NCBI GenBank assembly: GCA_045657665.1
Contig: JAZOTN010000020.1
Span: 62,001-126,000, forward strand
Direction of reading: 5' to 3'
DNA length: 64,000 nt
Source: RUG12461 sp045657665
GTDB lineage: Bacteria > Bacillota > Clostridia > Lachnospirales > Lachnospiraceae
A program made the position numbers and the translations under genes. Positions 9,065-16,952 of this stretch are shown piece by piece. Below the pieces are notes generated by a model that worked only from the letters and a program-made list of their open reading frames with translations, did not search any database and had not been told where the DNA came from. Within the stretch, counting starts at the first letter, position 1, and each line of letters opens with the position of its first letter.

Positions 9065-9075
9065 AACTTACCATC

Positions 9076-9873
9076 CTACCTGTTTAATATTTTTCTTGCT
9101 TCCTCATAAGCCCTGCGGTTTCCGCAGATCACGGAACTGTTGTCGCAAAGGCTCATCGCGCTTCCATCCATCTGCGTCATGATGCCGCCGGCTTCTTCCA
9201 CGATCACGATCGCCGCCGCATAATCATAAGGCTTCAGAACATACTGAATATAACATGTATTTGCGCCGGAAGCAACTCTCGCAAGTCCGATGGAGGCACT
9301 TCCTCCCTCTCTTGTTGCAAGCGCCTTCCGGAAGAAGATCTTGACATTCTCAAAAAGGCGGTCTATCAGTTCTCCTTCTCCCTCATTATACCTGGTTGCA
9401 TCAAATGCAACGATCCCGTCCTCGATGGAACGGTCTGAAAGGGACATCTTCTTGCCGTTTAAAAAAGCGCCCTTCCCACGGATGCCGGTATACATCTGAT
9501 CCGTGAAAGGATCATAGATGAAACCGGCGATCATTTCGCCCTGAAAAGCAAGACCGCAGGATACGCAGCTGTGCCCGTAGCCGAACATAAAGTTAGTTGT
9601 GCCGTCTATGGGATCGAGGTAGAATACATAATCCGTCGTAACCTCTTTGGTGCTTCCCTCCGTTTCCTCCTCGCCGTAAAAAGAAGCCTCCGGAAGAACC
9701 ACCGAAAGCTCCGCGATCAGAAATTTCTGAATCTCGATATCCATATCCGTGCAGAAATTCGCATTTCCCACCTTCGCATGTACGATCTCATCCGATCCGG
9801 TAACAGCTTTCATCTTTTCTCCGGCCTTACGGACGATCGCCTCCATCTTCTGATAATCCAGATCACCTCTCAT
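9076..9873 (-). CDS. Inositol monophosphatase family protein
   Basis: A 265-residue Mg/Li-sensitive phosphatase fold. Motifs are visible in order: YGEEETEGS (metal Glu), LDPIDGTTNFMFG (the DPIDGT metal site) and KPYDYAAAIVIVEEAGG near the C terminus. Family members remove phosphate from inositol-1-P, sugar phosphates, PAP or fructose-1,6-bisphosphate. The ATG overlaps the previous stop (ATGA), so it is tightly coupled to the unknown 164-aa gene and mtnK. A sugar-phosphate or nucleotide by-product of that pathway is a reasonable guess for its substrate, but the sequence does not prove it. Confidence 0.9.
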   Translation of the reverse strand: MRGDLDYQKMEAIVRKAGEKMKAVTGSDEIVHAKVGNANFCTDMDIEIQKFLIAELSVVLPEASFYGEEETEGSTKEVTTDYVFYLDPIDGTTNFMFGYGHSCVSCGLAFQGEMIAGFIYDPFTDQMYTGIRGKGAFLNGKKMSLSDRSIEDGIVAFDATRYNEGEGELIDRLFENVKIFFRKALATREGGSASIGLARVASGANTCYIQYVLKPYDYAAAIVIVEEAGGIMTQMDGSAMSLCDNSSVICGNRRAYEEARKILNR

Positions 9874-10364
9874 GTTTCTGACAACTCCTTCATTTTTTTA
9901 TACAGATTTTTCTCATTCGGAAGCATCTGCCATTTCCCGTAAGTTTTAAGAAGCGTTTCCGCGCCTTTCGCAAGTGCTTCCTTTGACATGTAGGAAAGAA
10001 ACGGCATCAGTTCCGCCTCCACCGCACGCTTCATCAGATCCGTCGTCGCGTTTGAGTTCTTCGGCTTCGGCTCCAGCATAATGCGCGACAGTTCATCAGC
10101 CGCCTCCGCCGCCTCCTCCCCGGGTTTTTCCTCCATCGCAGCAAGAAGCAGCTGAAGCTTTCCCTGCAGCTCCTTATAAAATTCGTCAGACATTCTCTCG
10201 CGGTCCGTCGTCACAAAACCGCCTGCAATCCAGTGAGCAAAGGCATCTTTTCCTTTTCCGGATCGTTTTTTCCCTTTAGCGCCGAGTGAGCGCACTTTAT
10301 CCGTGTAGTCGGCATAAAGTGCGCTCACTCCCTTTACCATTTCAAGCATGGTTACATCACTCAC
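9870..10364 (-). CDS. Hypothetical protein coupled to mtnK, 164 aa
   Basis: I do not recognise this family. It is a soluble, mostly helical, cysteine-free protein with a lysine/glycine-rich stretch near residues 30-37 (KGKKRSGKGKD) and no signal or membrane segment. It starts at a GTG that overlaps the mtnK stop (GTGA) and ends overlapping the phosphatase start, so expression is coupled on both sides. A perfect 17-base inverted repeat lies within codons 12-27. Its fixed position between a sugar kinase and a phosphatase suggests a function in the same pathway. Confidence 0.72.
   Translation of the reverse strand: MSDVTMLEMVKGVSALYADYTDKVRSLGAKGKKRSGKGKDAFAHWIAGGFVTTDRERMSDEFYKELQGKLQLLLAAMEEKPGEEAAEAADELSRIMLEPKPKNSNATTDLMKRAVEAELMPFLSYMSKEALAKGAETLLKTYGKWQMLPNEKNLYKKMKELSET
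10284..10330. repeat. Perfect 17-base inverted repeat inside a coding region
   Basis: Arms at 10284-10300 and 10314-10330 are exact reverse complements (GAGTGAGCGCACTTTAT) around a 13-base spacer. They fall near the 5' end of the 164-aa gene, directly behind mtnK. In mRNA this would be a very stable hairpin. There is no U-tract, so it is not a standard terminator. Confidence 0.9.
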
Positions 10365-11620
10365 AGTGTATTCTTTGCTCCCTCGGTTGCTTTCCGGATC
10401 GCCTCGGCATACGCCTCTCCGCTGCGGAACTTCTCCTGGTGAAGAATGAAATCCTTACCGGCCAGGATGTTCACACGTTCTGCAAGCAGACGTTTTTTCT
10501 CATCGCTGATCCCGGTCACGTCAACTACGTTCGCCATACCGATCGTACGACGGTGAAGCTCTGTTCCCGCGAATCCGGCGGTATCTGAAAGGATCTTATC
10601 CAGATACCAGTCTTTGAATCCGTCCACCTTTGCCATCGGCTCTGTCACCGCTTTATCAAAGGTATCCCTGAACTTCCTGATGAACAGATCCATTGTATCA
10701 CGGATCGCGTCCACGCACCAGTCACAGAATGCCGTGTCGTCTGTTGAAAGACCGTTGTCATACGCAAAGATCATATTTGCAACGACGTTGCCGACATCAT
10801 AACCCATCGGCGCAAAGGTTCCGAACTCGCAGTCAAAGACTTTGAGATCTTTGTCATTGATGAAGATCGATCCGGTATGAAGGTCTCCATGGAGCAGCGC
10901 CTCCGCATCCGTCATGAAACGGAATTTGAGCTTGCTGACCGCAAAATGAAGATCCTTGTCACCGTACAGCTCCTTCTCGATGAAAGCACGGTTCGGTTCG
11001 AAGATGTTGTTGCGTTCCGCCCCGAGATAAGGCTCCATCAGCACCAGTTTTTCCGTAATGTCATCCAGATCCGGTGTGATGAACTTTCTCGTCAGTTCCT
11101 TTTTCTCGCGGTGATCCATGACCACATCGCTCGTAAGCAACAGAGTATTCACCATGAAGGTCGAAATATTTTCCGCAAAATGCGGGTAGGTCTTGTGCTG
11201 CAGCATTGCATCACGCATCACGAGATAATCGCTGCAGTCCTCCATCCCGCACGCGCTCATCGTCGTATCGAAGAAATAGATGTGCGGAACCATGCCCGGC
11301 GCCAGCTTCTCTTCGATCTGCAGGATCTCGGATTCCTGACGGTTCCGGTCCAGCGTAGCCGTCATATCCTCGGAAATACGAAGCGTATCTCCCGCCTGTT
11401 TGATATAGAGGCGGTTTCCTTTCCCGTCCGTCACGCGGCAGACATGGTTCAGATTGCCGTGTGATCCCGGTATCTCCGCCTTCATTGTCGCATGATCCCA
11501 GGCAATCTTGTTCTCACCGATGCCGTCCGTCATTTTGAGGGTATACTCAATGACCACCTTTTCGGTACCGACGGGATCATCCTCATTGATCATTAAAAAA
11601 TATTTGGAAAAATCTGACAT
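10361..11620 (-). CDS. mtnK: 5-methylthioribose kinase (or 5-deoxyribose kinase, DrdK-like)
   Basis: MtnK phosphorylates the C1 hydroxyl of 5-methylthioribose with ATP; relatives act on 5-deoxyribose. The 419-residue length fits. The aminoglycoside-kinase-like fold is clear: substrate/ATP loop near GNLNHVCRV, the catalytic ALLHGDLHTGSIFI and the metal-binding VFDCEFGTFAPMGYDVGNVVANM, followed by helical C-terminal segments. It starts 12 bases after the mtnA stop. Rather than leading to the methionine salvage genes mtnW/mtnB/mtnC/mtnX, which are absent here, it neighbours a microcompartment with a class II aldolase, pointing to the DHAP-shunt type of pathway. Whether the true substrate is methylthioribose or deoxyribose cannot be decided from sequence. 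Confidence 0.93.
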   Translation of the reverse strand: MSDFSKYFLMINEDDPVGTEKVVIEYTLKMTDGIGENKIAWDHATMKAEIPGSHGNLNHVCRVTDGKGNRLYIKQAGDTLRISEDMTATLDRNRQESEILQIEEKLAPGMVPHIYFFDTTMSACGMEDCSDYLVMRDAMLQHKTYPHFAENISTFMVNTLLLTSDVVMDHREKKELTRKFITPDLDDITEKLVLMEPYLGAERNNIFEPNRAFIEKELYGDKDLHFAVSKLKFRFMTDAEALLHGDLHTGSIFINDKDLKVFDCEFGTFAPMGYDVGNVVANMIFAYDNGLSTDDTAFCDWCVDAIRDTMDLFIRKFRDTFDKAVTEPMAKVDGFKDWYLDKILSDTAGFAGTELHRRTIGMANVVDVTGISDEKKRLLAERVNILAGKDFILHQEKFRSGEAYAEAIRKATEGAKNTL

Positions 11621-11632
11621 GATCTCCTCCTG

Positions 11633-12745
11633 CTACTGTTTATCCACGAATTTCTCTACGGGTTTGATCCCCATCTTTTCAAAGGATTCTTTGAACGGTG
11701 CCGTAGCAATACCTTTCTCCGTAATGATCCCGGTCACAAGGCTTCCGTCCGTTACGTCAAATGACGGATTCACAACGCCGACTCCCTCCGGGGCCATGCG
11801 TTTTGCGTACCACATCTCGGTCACCTCTTCGGGGCTTCTCTGCTCGATAAAGATCTCATCCCCGGATGCCACGGTCATATCGATCGTGGAAGACGGTGCG
11901 CAGACATAGAACGGGATCCCGTAATGCTTTGCCATGATGGCTACGCCGCTTGTTCCGATCTTGTTCGCAAAGTCCCCGTTTGCAGCCACGCGGTCGCATC
12001 CCACAAAGATGATGTCAATCTTTCCGGATTTCATCGTATAGCTTGCCATATTGTCGCACTGCACGTAGGTATCTACTCCGGCGGCCTGCATCTCATATGC
12101 GGAAAGGCGTGCGCCCTGAAGGAGGGGTCTTGTCTCATCGCAGTATACGTGAAGGTCCTTCTTCGGATCCCAGCCGTTTTCAATAGCGATGTAGACCGGT
12201 GCAAGAGCCGTTCCGTACTTTGCAGTCGCAAGCGTTCCCGCGTTACAGTGCGTCATGATCCCGATGTTTTTGCCATGCTTCTCAAGGAGTTCAAAGCCGT
12301 ATCCGCCGATGTTTCGGCTGATAGCGATGTCCTCCTCACGGATATCATCCGCCTCCTTGCGGAGTCTTGCCTTCATCTCCGCAACGCTTTTTCCGTCCTT
12401 TTCCGCCAGGAGGATGCTGTGCATCCGGTTCAGTGCCCAGCTGAGGTTTACGGCTGTCGGGCGGGAACTGTTGATGTACTCCATCTGTTCCTTGCACTTT
12501 GCGGTGAACGTGTCCATATCATCCGTATCCAGCTGATCTGCCAGAATATAGTAGGCATAAGCGCCGCAGACACCGATAGCCGGCGCTCCCCTGACTCTGA
12601 GCTTCTTGATTGCCTCCCAGATATCCTCTGCCTTATTCAGCGTCAGGTATTTGCATTCATTCGGCAAAAGGGTCTGATCCAGGATAATGATATCCTTGCC
12701 GTTCTCGGAAAGCAGAACGGTGTCCAGACTTAATGCATTTTCCAT
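11633..12745 (-). CDS. mtnA: 5-methylthioribose-1-phosphate isomerase (or 5-deoxyribose-1-phosphate isomerase, DrdI-like)
   Basis: MtnA converts the aldose 1-phosphate to the ketose 1-phosphate. The 370-residue protein has the family's RVRGAPAIGVCGAYA segment, the catalytic-Cys motif in THCNAGTLATAKYG and the catalytic-Asp motif in IIFVGCDRVAANGDFANKIGT. The start is the ATG eleven or so bases after GGAGGA; an in-frame extension of twelve residues lies inside the permease gene and lacks a ribosome site. The ribosome site is made by the last codons of the permease. With MtnK it would deliver 5-methylthioribulose-1-P or 5-deoxyribulose-1-P, a fuculose-1-P-like substrate for the class II aldolase upstream in the BMC locus. 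Confidence 0.94.
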   Translation of the reverse strand: MENALSLDTVLLSENGKDIIILDQTLLPNECKYLTLNKAEDIWEAIKKLRVRGAPAIGVCGAYAYYILADQLDTDDMDTFTAKCKEQMEYINSSRPTAVNLSWALNRMHSILLAEKDGKSVAEMKARLRKEADDIREEDIAISRNIGGYGFELLEKHGKNIGIMTHCNAGTLATAKYGTALAPVYIAIENGWDPKKDLHVYCDETRPLLQGARLSAYEMQAAGVDTYVQCDNMASYTMKSGKIDIIFVGCDRVAANGDFANKIGTSGVAIMAKHYGIPFYVCAPSSTIDMTVASGDEIFIEQRSPEEVTEMWYAKRMAPEGVGVVNPSFDVTDGSLVTGIITEKGIATAPFKESFEKMGIKPVEKFVDKQ

Positions 12746-12749
12746 TTTC

Positions 12750-13751
12750 CTAATCCTCCTTCGTACTAGCGTATGCCGCAATCAGCGCGACGCAGAGGAC
12801 AAGTCCCTTGACGGCTGGAAGTACGTAGTAAACCACGCCGCACATCGTCAGTCCGTTTTCCAGTGTTGAAATGAGAAGCGCTCCGATCGCAGTTCCGATC
12901 GCATTATATTTTTCCCGTCCGCCGACCGATCGCCCGATAAAGACCGCGGCCAGGGATGTCATCAGGTATCCGTCAGAACCGTTCACCTGCGCGGCGGAGT
13001 TTCTGGAACAGACGACGATACCCCCGACTGCGATGAAGAATGCCGCGAACATACCTGCCATGAAACGCATCTTCTTGACATTGATACCGGAAAGCTTTGC
13101 CGCCGTACGGTTGCCGCCCATCGCATACAGATAACGTCCGTATTTCGTACGCTCCAGAAGAATGAAAGCAATCGCGACGCATACCAGCATGATGATAATG
13201 AGATACGGGTTCTTTCCGATGTTCTTTTCTGCCTCGGTCCATCCCGTGGAAAGCGGGCTATTGTCACCACCCTTTAAGGCTGCTGCCCAGTCCGCGGTAC
13301 TCATACCTGCGGAAACGGCACTGCCGCCCGTAAAGGCAAGCCCGAGACCCTGATGGACGAACTGCAATGCACAGGTCGCCAGCATGTCGGGGATCTTGCA
13401 GACCAGGATCAGGAACATCGTGATGAGGTACATCAGCATGGCGAATACGATGGTCAGTATTACGCAAAGCCAAAGCGGAAGGTTGAACCAGAGGAACAGC
13501 GACGCGAAAACATACGCGCAGAAAGAACCCAGGGTACCTGCCGACATATCGAATCCATCCGGCGCCATCGAGACGGTTGCGGCAAGCGCGAAGATCGTCA
13601 CCGTGGACATTGCCATCAGAATGTTCATAAGATTTGCCACCGAGAAGAACGCCGTTCCTCTCAGGATTGTGAAGATGATGACGGAAACGATGAGAACCAG
13701 GACCGCCGCCCAGTTCACAAGAAGTTTTCCGACTTTACCTGTTTTAGTCAT
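12750..13751 (-). CDS. Sugar ABC transporter permease, RbsC family
   Basis: A 333-residue inner-membrane permease with about eight to ten hydrophobic helices and the BPD_transp_2 features of ribose-type transporters, such as SMAPDGFDMSAGTLGSFCAYV and the cytoplasmic coupling segment ERTKYGRYLYAMGGNRTAAKLSGI. It is 20 bases after the ATPase gene and four bases before mtnA. Because kinase and isomerase for methylthioribose or deoxyribose follow directly, import of such a 5-modified ribose or its nucleoside is the likely role. Confidence 0.92.
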   Translation of the reverse strand: MTKTGKVGKLLVNWAAVLVLIVSVIIFTILRGTAFFSVANLMNILMAMSTVTIFALAATVSMAPDGFDMSAGTLGSFCAYVFASLFLWFNLPLWLCVILTIVFAMLMYLITMFLILVCKIPDMLATCALQFVHQGLGLAFTGGSAVSAGMSTADWAAALKGGDNSPLSTGWTEAEKNIGKNPYLIIIMLVCVAIAFILLERTKYGRYLYAMGGNRTAAKLSGINVKKMRFMAGMFAAFFIAVGGIVVCSRNSAAQVNGSDGYLMTSLAAVFIGRSVGGREKYNAIGTAIGALLISTLENGLTMCGVVYYVLPAVKGLVLCVALIAAYASTKED

Positions 13752-13771
13752 AGTAATAACCTCCCAAAAAA

Positions 13772-15304
13772 TCAGCTCGCTGCATACGCATCGGTCGCGC
13801 CGGTAGCGTAATGCATGATTTCTTTTTCATTCGTCTTTGCGGTTTCCAGCTCCGCCATGATCCGTCCGTCAAACATGACATACATGCGGTCGGTGATGGA
13901 AAGAAGCTCCGAGTTCTCACATGTCGCATAGATGACGCAGTTCCCGGCTTTCGCTATCTCGTTGATCAGGCGGAAGATCTCATGTTTCGCGCCGACATCA
14001 ACGCCCTTTGTAGGCTCGTCAAAAATGTATACATCACAGTCCGCGCCGAGCCATTTTCCGACGACCACCTTCTGCTGATTTCCTCCGGAAAGGAATGCCA
14101 CCTTCTGTTTGATCGAAGGAGTTTTGATCCCCAGCTCTTCCACATATTTATCCGCGTTTTTCCCGGCAGCTCTGTCATTGACAAAGATCCCGCCGTTGCA
14201 GAATCTGGAAAGCGAAGCCGCAGCCAGATTGAAGGTCACTGTTTCCGCAACGAGGACACCTTCCTTACGGCGTTCCTCCGGAACAAGCGCAATGCGGTTC
14301 TTTACGGCATCCGTCGGGATGTTGATCTTCAGTTCTTTTCCGTTCAGAATGATCTTTCCGCTGGATTTTTTGTAGGCACCGAAAATCGTTTTGCAAAGCT
14401 CGGTTTTTCCGCCTCCGACGAGGCCGGCAAGTCCGACGATCTCTCCCTTTCGGATATAGAGGTTGATATCCTTAACCTTTCCTTCACGCTCGGTCAGGTT
14501 CTCCACAACAAAGGCTTTCTCTCCGATCTCGCAGGGCTCCTTCGGGAAGTTTTCCTCAAAGGAACGACCGAGCATCTTGTCCACGATCTCTTTGGACGTC
14601 GTGCTCTCCGTGATCGGCGTCGTGTCCACGATCTCCCCGTTTCTCATGACCGTATAACTGTCGCAGATCTGAAGTACCTCATGAATCCGGTGTGTGATAA
14701 AGATAATCGCTATATTCTGTGTTTCACGAAGGTGCCGCACAACGCGGAAAAGTTCCGCTGTCTCCGTATCGGAAAGCGGCGCCGTCGGTTCATCCAAAAT
14801 CAAAAAGTTGCAGGAGTTCTGAATCGCGCGGGCGATCAGTACCATCTGTTTCTGCGCCAGCGAAAGAGATCCGCAGATCTTTTTGACATCAATGTCGATG
14901 TTCAGCTGTTTCAGAACTTCCTTTGCGTCACTTCGAAGTTTCGTATAATTCATGAAGAGCTTCCCCTTCATGTTCATGACGGTGTCATTAAACATCACAT
15001 TTTCGGCAACCGTCAGATTCGGCACCAGCGCCATATCCACTTCCTGATAGACGATCTGGATGCCGAGCTTTTTCGCTGCCATCGGGTTCCGGACCTCAAC
15101 AACCTTTCCATTGTAGAGAACATCTCCTGTATAAGTCGGATTGGATCCGGCAAGAACTTTCATCAAAGTCGATTTTCCTGCTCCGTTTGCCCCCATCACG
15201 GCATGGATCATGCCGGTAGTGATCTCAAAATCGATATTGGAAAGTGCCTTCACGCCCGGGAACTCGATAGACACATTCTTGGTACCGAGTGAAATTTTAT
15301 CCAT
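13772..15304 (-). CDS. Sugar ABC transporter ATPase, RbsA family (two ATP-binding domains)
   Basis: A 510-residue protein with two fused ABC domains. The first has Walker A GANGAGKST and signature SLSLAQKQM with Walker B FLILDEPTAPL; the second has a variant Walker A GLVGGGKTE, signature LSGGNQQKV and Walker B VYIFDEPTKGVD. This tandem design is typical of ribose, galactose and nucleoside importers. It follows the solute-binding gene after an 88-base gap that contains a GC-rich hairpin and precedes the permease by 20 bases. Confidence 0.95.
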   Translation of the reverse strand: MDKISLGTKNVSIEFPGVKALSNIDFEITTGMIHAVMGANGAGKSTLMKVLAGSNPTYTGDVLYNGKVVEVRNPMAAKKLGIQIVYQEVDMALVPNLTVAENVMFNDTVMNMKGKLFMNYTKLRSDAKEVLKQLNIDIDVKKICGSLSLAQKQMVLIARAIQNSCNFLILDEPTAPLSDTETAELFRVVRHLRETQNIAIIFITHRIHEVLQICDSYTVMRNGEIVDTTPITESTTSKEIVDKMLGRSFEENFPKEPCEIGEKAFVVENLTEREGKVKDINLYIRKGEIVGLAGLVGGGKTELCKTIFGAYKKSSGKIILNGKELKINIPTDAVKNRIALVPEERRKEGVLVAETVTFNLAAASLSRFCNGGIFVNDRAAGKNADKYVEELGIKTPSIKQKVAFLSGGNQQKVVVGKWLGADCDVYIFDEPTKGVDVGAKHEIFRLINEIAKAGNCVIYATCENSELLSITDRMYVMFDGRIMAELETAKTNEKEIMHYATGATDAYAAS

Positions 15305-15328
15305 AGTTCCCCTCTCATCTAAAACTGT

Positions 15329-15351
15329 GGGGCGCCTTTTACGGGCGCCCC
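15329..15351 (-). terminator. Intercistronic hairpin after the solute-binding gene
   Basis: GGGGCGCC (15329-15336) pairs with GGCGCCCC (15344-15351) around a 7-base loop, in the gap between binding protein and ATPase. It has only a weak T-run after it on the minus strand. Such hairpins usually protect binding-protein mRNA and reduce read-through, so the binding protein is made in excess. Confidence 0.7.
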
Positions 15352-15392
15352 GTTGCTTTTGTTCTTATTACATCAATGATCCGATGCTCTGA

Positions 15393-16631
15393 TTAATGTC
15401 CGAGAAGTTCTTTCATCCAATCGCAGGTCGGCATCCAGGAAGTGTCCTTATAGCTTTCCGGTGCAACTTCATCAAGATTCTCGATCGTGATACCGTCTTT
15501 GGAGGTAACCATTTCCTGTGTAATGATGGAGGACGGGATTTCAAGCCAGTCACCCGGGTCTGCATAGTAGCAGGATGCAGCACGGATGTCATCATACTGA
15601 TCAGCAAGCTCCAGAGCTACCATACGGCAAGCAAATTCGCCGTTGCTGTTCCAGTTCGTGGTTGCGCAAGCTTTCCACTGGGAATTGGGCTCCTGCATTG
15701 CCTGAATATCCTCGTTGCTGATATCTACAGATACCATCGGGATCTGACGGTTGCCGTCCTGAAGTGCCTGGAATACGCCCTGTGCATATGCATCGTAGCA
15801 GCACCAGATACCATCGATATCGTCATCGGAGTATTTTGCCAGCGTAGCAGTCGTAACATCACGCATGGACTGTGTCGGGTTGTTGTCGTCGGTCGGAGCG
15901 ATACGCTCTACGTTTTCGATCGTGCCATCATCAAGATACGGCTGATAACCAACCTGGCGGCGGTCAAACGGGCTGTTGTAGCCTGCGCCCTGCTGAACCT
16001 GAAGGATCTTCAGCGGTTTCGGTTTGTCCTTGTTCTCCGGAAGATTGATCAGGCATTCAACCAGATCAGCTGCGAATCCTGCATCCTGCTGGAAGAACTG
16101 CATAACGCCGTCAATCTTTGCAACGTTTCCGCTGTCATCCTTGAACGGAGTATCGAAGGTTACGATCTTCAGATCCGGATAACGGGAGAGAACATCGGAA
16201 AGGAATGACCATGCATATTCCTGACCGCCGTGAGAAACCATAAGTCCGTCGTAGCCAGCTGCCGCACAGGTCTCGATACGGTTCTTCCAGTCCTCTGCAT
16301 TGTTGTCGCAGAAGAATGTGTCTGCTTCCATACCGAGCTTCTCAGCGGTTCCCTCGAAATTCTCTGACCACATATTAAAGATGGTGGACTGGCTCATCAG
16401 CATGATGTAAGCGATCTTCTTGCCTGCCACCGGGGAAACAGCGGAACCTGTCGTATCTGCCGCTGCCGTCTCGTCAGCTGCCGGAGCTGCTGCATCTGCT
16501 GCCGGTGCCGCTTCTTCTGCTGCTGCCGGTGCTGCTGCATCCGCTGCCGGTGCTGCTGCTGTCTGTCCGCATGCTGTCATGCCAATGACCATTGCAGCCG
16601 CAAGCATGACGGAGATAATTCTTTTTTTCAT
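15393..16631 (-). CDS. Sugar-binding lipoprotein, RbsB-like (periplasmic-binding type 1 fold)
   Basis: A 412-residue lipoprotein. The N terminus is a lipoprotein signal peptide with lipobox ending at the Cys of IGMTACGQ, then about 40 residues of Ala/Pro/Asp/Glu spacer, then a type 1 periplasmic-binding domain starting at AGKKIAYIMLMSQSTIFNMW. It contains the expected hinge segments, such as GYDGLMVSHGG and DDIDGIWCCYDAYAQGVFQAL. It is the receptor for the ABC importer encoded downstream and the first gene of the mtnAK operon. GGGAGGAAAA precedes the ATG. A ribose-type ligand is implied; 5-methylthioribose or 5-deoxyribose is inferred from context. Confidence 0.93.
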   Translation of the reverse strand: MKKRIISVMLAAAMVIGMTACGQTAAAPAADAAAPAAAEEAAPAADAAAPAADETAAADTTGSAVSPVAGKKIAYIMLMSQSTIFNMWSENFEGTAEKLGMEADTFFCDNNAEDWKNRIETCAAAGYDGLMVSHGGQEYAWSFLSDVLSRYPDLKIVTFDTPFKDDSGNVAKIDGVMQFFQQDAGFAADLVECLINLPENKDKPKPLKILQVQQGAGYNSPFDRRQVGYQPYLDDGTIENVERIAPTDDNNPTQSMRDVTTATLAKYSDDDIDGIWCCYDAYAQGVFQALQDGNRQIPMVSVDISNEDIQAMQEPNSQWKACATTNWNSNGEFACRMVALELADQYDDIRAASCYYADPGDWLEIPSSIITQEMVTSKDGITIENLDEVAPESYKDTSWMPTCDWMKELLGH

Positions 16632-16688
16632 ACCTTTTCCTCCCTGGTTTTGTGAAATATTGCCAAAGCACTACGCCTCGACAATAAG

Positions 16689-16717
16689 ATACTATCACTT
16701 TTGCACAGCATTGTAAA
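16689..16717 (-). promoter_or_regulatory. Promoter of the sugar ABC transporter/mtnAK operon
   Basis: Minus-strand TTTACA, 17 bases, TAGTAT. The leader to the lipoprotein ATG is about 50 bases. TTTASTAAA-type sites lie upstream of the -35 box. A TGTAAACGATAATT stretch overlapping the -35 weakly resembles a catabolite cre box (two mismatches) and is not called. Confidence 0.65.
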
Positions 16718-16775
16718 CGATAATTTTCTCGCGTTTAGTCAATTGTACCAAGGTTTATCGGTTTTCTAAACTGAA

Positions 16776-16812
16776 TTTTACTAAACAACTAATCATATTT
16801 TAGTAAACAACT
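16776..16812. promoter_or_regulatory. Paired operator sites, TTTTASTAAACAACT
   Basis: Two 15-base copies, at 16776-16790 and 16798-16812, differ only at the central base (ACT/AGT) and are spaced 22 bases start to start, two helical turns. The core TTTASTAAA is nearly palindromic. A related TTCTAAAC lies at 16764-16771 and GTTTAGTC at 16733-16740. The same core occurs twice at the start point of the LacI-family gene at 31266. Confidence 0.65.
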
Positions 16813-16848
16813 GTTTTTCGAAAATAGAATCGGAAACCCGGAACATGA

Positions 16849-16899
16849 AAAATCCCGTTTTCCGTGCTTTTTTAAACGCCTGTCAAAAAACGGGATTTT
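16849..16899 (-). terminator. Hairpin terminator after dhaL
   Basis: A 13-base perfect stem (AAAATCCCGTTTT at 16849-16861 with its complement at 16887-16899) and a 25-base loop, with A/T flanks on both sides, so it may act in either direction. It separates the BMC/dhaKL run from the ABC/mtnAK promoter. Confidence 0.55.
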
Positions 16900-16952
16900 C
16901 TGATTTCGTTTCGAAATTTTTTTCAAAAAAAGTTATTTGCTAAACATTCAGC

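Larger units (their letters stand above)
16632..16952. other. 321-base control region between dhaL and the ABC/mtnAK operon
   Basis: No gene fits here. From the operon side it holds a leader of about 55 bases, a sigma-A promoter, several TTTACTAAA-like sites, a long A/T-rich hairpin that likely ends the BMC/dhaKL transcript, and an A/T-rich stretch next to the dhaL stop. Confidence 0.7.

Noticed and set aside
13811..15292. Plus-strand frame of 493 codons
   Set aside because: Exact antisense shadow of the RbsA-type ATPase, whose two ABC domains are unmistakable.
16711..16726. Catabolite repression (cre) box over the -35 of the mtnAK operon
   Set aside because: Only a partial match with changes in the conserved 3' half.
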